A stretch of 5,290 nucleotides of DNA, taken from an uncultured bacterium (lineage in GTDB: Bacteria > Patescibacteriota > Minisyncoccia > Phycocordibacterales > UBA918). Shown here in pieces: positions 3,888 to 5,290 of the stretch (position 1 is its first letter; every line of letters starts with the position of its first letter). A program made the translations under genes and the position numbers. Below the pieces are notes generated by a model. That model was not told where the DNA came from. It worked only from the letters and a program-made list of their open reading frames with translations, and did not search any database. The DNA is taken from assembly GCA_903839715.1 (NCBI GenBank), contig CAIMDH010000055.1, positions 1-5,290 of the forward strand, read 5' to 3'.

Positions 3888-4658
3888 TTATTTAGTTAAA
3901 ATCAGTGGGCCGTTCTCTGTAATAGCCACCGTATGCTCAAAATGAGCCGACCATGACTGATCAGCTGTATAGACGGAGTATCCATCACCCTCATCATCAA
4001 AATAAACCTCCTTACTGCCAAAATTAACGATCGGCTCAATAGCGTACACATGCCCTACTTCAATAAGTGGGCCAGTGCCCGCACGACCGAAATTTGGGAT
4101 AATTGGTTCTTCGTGCACTTGATACCCTACTCCATGACCACATAGCACCTCCACAACCGAGAGTCCACGCGACTCCACAAAAGTCTGAATAGCCGCACTG
4201 ATGTCACCTATGTGATTGCCGGGTTTAGCAGCCTTGATACCGTGCGCTAGGGCTTCCTGAGTGACTGCCAGGAGCTTCTTAGCATCATCATCTATCTCGC
4301 CCACCCCGACAGTAATTCCTGAATCAACCACAAATCCTTTATAGCCGATAGCCATATCGATATTGACTACGTCTCCTGTTTCGAGCTTTACCACTTCACT
4401 AGGAATACCGTGCTGAACGCAGTTGTTTACCGACACACAGACTGACGCTGGATACGGATAATCAGCAAAGCTCGGATGGTACCCTAGCAGTACTGGTTCA
4501 GCCCCCCACTCCTCACACAATTCCATCGCTCGGTCATCGATATCAAGTGTCGTATTACCTACTACCGCGACTTTAGCCAACTCTTTTAAGAGCTTAGCTA
4601 AAACTGCCCCACCCTCTTTCATGACAGCTATTTCTTCAGTAGTCTTTTTTGTTATCAT
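3888..4658 (-). CDS. map: type I methionine aminopeptidase
   Basis: Map removes the initiator methionine from nascent proteins, using two divalent metal ions in a pita-bread fold. The 256 residues match the family's length. All metal ligands are visible: D101 and D112 in NIDMAIGYKGFVVDSG, H175 in CGHGVGYQVHEEP, E208 in YAIEPIV and E241 in HFEHTVAITENG. The substrate-site histidine of VQHGIPS is H83. There is no N-terminal zinc-finger extension, so it is the short bacterial form. The ATG at 4658 lies 2 nt after the adk stop codon (TAATTATG on the coding strand), which implies translation coupled with adk. adk-map is an old pairing normally found next to secY and infA in the spc ribosomal protein cluster. 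No terminator follows map before the ndk promoter. Confidence 0.97.
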   Translation of the reverse strand: MITKKTTEEIAVMKEGGAVLAKLLKELAKVAVVGNTTLDIDDRAMELCEEWGAEPVLLGYHPSFADYPYPASVCVSVNNCVQHGIPSEVVKLETGDVVNIDMAIGYKGFVVDSGITVGVGEIDDDAKKLLAVTQEALAHGIKAAKPGNHIGDISAAIQTFVESRGLSVVEVLCGHGVGYQVHEEPIIPNFGRAGTGPLIEVGHVYAIEPIVNFGSKEVYFDDEGDGYSVYTADQSWSAHFEHTVAITENGPLILTK

Positions 4659-4660
4659 AA

Positions 4661-5257
4661 TTACGCGAGATTAAGTGCCTGCAAAATTTGTGCATGTACA
4701 CCCTCAATAGTATCAGTTCCTTCAATATCAATCACCGCAGTGTCTGGACGTCCCTTGTAGTACTGGATTACTGGCAAAGTCTCCTTGCGGTACCAAGCCA
4801 AGCGAGCTTCGATTGATTCTGGGGTGTCGTCCTTACGCGCTCGACCAAACATGCGAGCACGAACAATTTCTTCTGGAGTATCAAGATTTATAATAGTCAC
4901 TGGGGTGCGCTTATAAAAAGTTAACGCACTTTCAAGTACAGTTGCCTCAGCTACTGTACGAGGAAAACCATCAATGAGTAAATGACACTTCTCGTCTACG
5001 TGTGTACGCATCGCATCACCCCACAAATGCACTGAGAGGAAGAGTGGCTGCAAAACACCGCTATCTAGTGTTTCACTAACATGCTCTTCAGTATACCCTT
5101 CAGAAGTTGCCGCAAGTGCCCGAAAACGACGACCAGTTTGGATATCAACCGTTTGACGCATCGGATCCTTCATCGTCAGGACAGCATCGAGTTTATCAAT
5201 TTGTGTCCCCTTACCACTTCCTTGTGGTCCAATAAATATGACAGTGTATGGTAGCAT
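4661..5257 (-). CDS. adk: adenylate kinase, short-LID form
   Basis: Adk interconverts 2 ADP with ATP + AMP and holds the adenylate energy balance in the cytoplasm. The P-loop is FIGPQGSGKGTQ (8-19, with K16). The AMP-binding half includes TGRRFRAL (41-48), and DGFPRT (96-101) is the family hallmark. The R-rich RARMFGRARKDDTPESIEARLAWYRKETLPVIQYY (133-167) supplies the phosphate-binding arginines and the closing helix. The LID is nearly absent: GRARKDD runs straight through where long-form enzymes have about 30-40 residues, often with a Cys4 zinc site. Despite this, the 198-residue length is normal because the N-terminal AMP-binding part is somewhat enlarged. UMP/CMP kinase-like specificity cannot be excluded, but linkage to map favours Adk. 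It is the first gene of an adk-map operon with its own -10 box directly upstream, and it lacks a Shine-Dalgarno sequence. Confidence 0.9.
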   Translation of the reverse strand: MLPYTVIFIGPQGSGKGTQIDKLDAVLTMKDPMRQTVDIQTGRRFRALAATSEGYTEEHVSETLDSGVLQPLFLSVHLWGDAMRTHVDEKCHLLIDGFPRTVAEATVLESALTFYKRTPVTIINLDTPEEIVRARMFGRARKDDTPESIEARLAWYRKETLPVIQYYKGRPDTAVIDIEGTDTIEGVHAQILQALNLA

Positions 5258-5267
5258 GTGTGTTTCT

Positions 5268-5273
5268 ATTGTA
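5268..5273 (-). promoter_or_regulatory. -10 box in front of adk-map
   Basis: On the - strand TACAAT (5273-5268) lies 10 nt before the adk ATG at 5257. A -35 at standard spacing would fall outside the window. Initiation at the usual 6-8 nt would leave a leader of about 2-4 nt, making the mRNA practically leaderless. The same TACAATAGAA string precedes the beta-CASP gene. Confidence 0.5.
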
Positions 5274-5290
5274 GATAACTAAAAATTTTA

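Overview
The window reads as chromosomal DNA of a streamlined bacterium, most likely of the Candidate Phyla Radiation (Patescibacteria, Parcubacteria-like). This is an inference from several features: a short adenylate kinase with almost no LID domain, a nucleoside diphosphate kinase with internal extensions, very short leaders without Shine-Dalgarno sequences, sigma70-type promoters right in front of genes, and an rpmI-rplT pair whose upstream neighbour does not look like infC. No transposase, integrase, phage or CRISPR component is visible.

Layout on the + strand: the 3' end of an unidentified gene (1-207), a near-consensus promoter (220-248), rpmI (282-473), rplT (508-852) and a strong terminator (860-894). 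An extended -10 promoter (948-956) follows and appears to drive an orphan structured RNA of about 180 nt (about 963-1147), which ends in an intrinsic terminator. The convergent gap before the next gene holds a 91-bp inverted-repeat element (1161-1251) with perfect 18-bp arms.

Layout on the - strand, read right to left: adk (5257-4661) and map (4658-3888) are separated by 2 nt and form an operon. ndk (3823-3218) has its own consensus-like promoter and ends at tandem terminators. A 568-bp gap (2650-3217) has no convincing protein gene. It holds a second candidate structured RNA on the - strand (about 3086-2905), with a promoter exactly in front of its closing helix and a terminator hairpin at its end, and then a perfect 32-bp palindrome (2727-2758). 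A beta-CASP metallo-beta-lactamase ribonuclease-like gene (2649-1288) follows.

Functionally the proteins are housekeeping: ribosome building (L35, L20), nucleotide phosphate balance (Adk, Ndk), N-terminal protein maturation (Map) and probable RNA processing (beta-CASP protein). The unusual content lies between the genes. There are two candidate orphan non-coding RNAs of about 180 nt, one of them laid out like a four-segment attenuator with no gene behind it, plus a hairpin element with a kink-turn-like internal loop and a large perfect palindrome. I could not match either RNA to a known family (checked by eye against tmRNA, RNase P, SRP, 6S and common riboswitch signatures).
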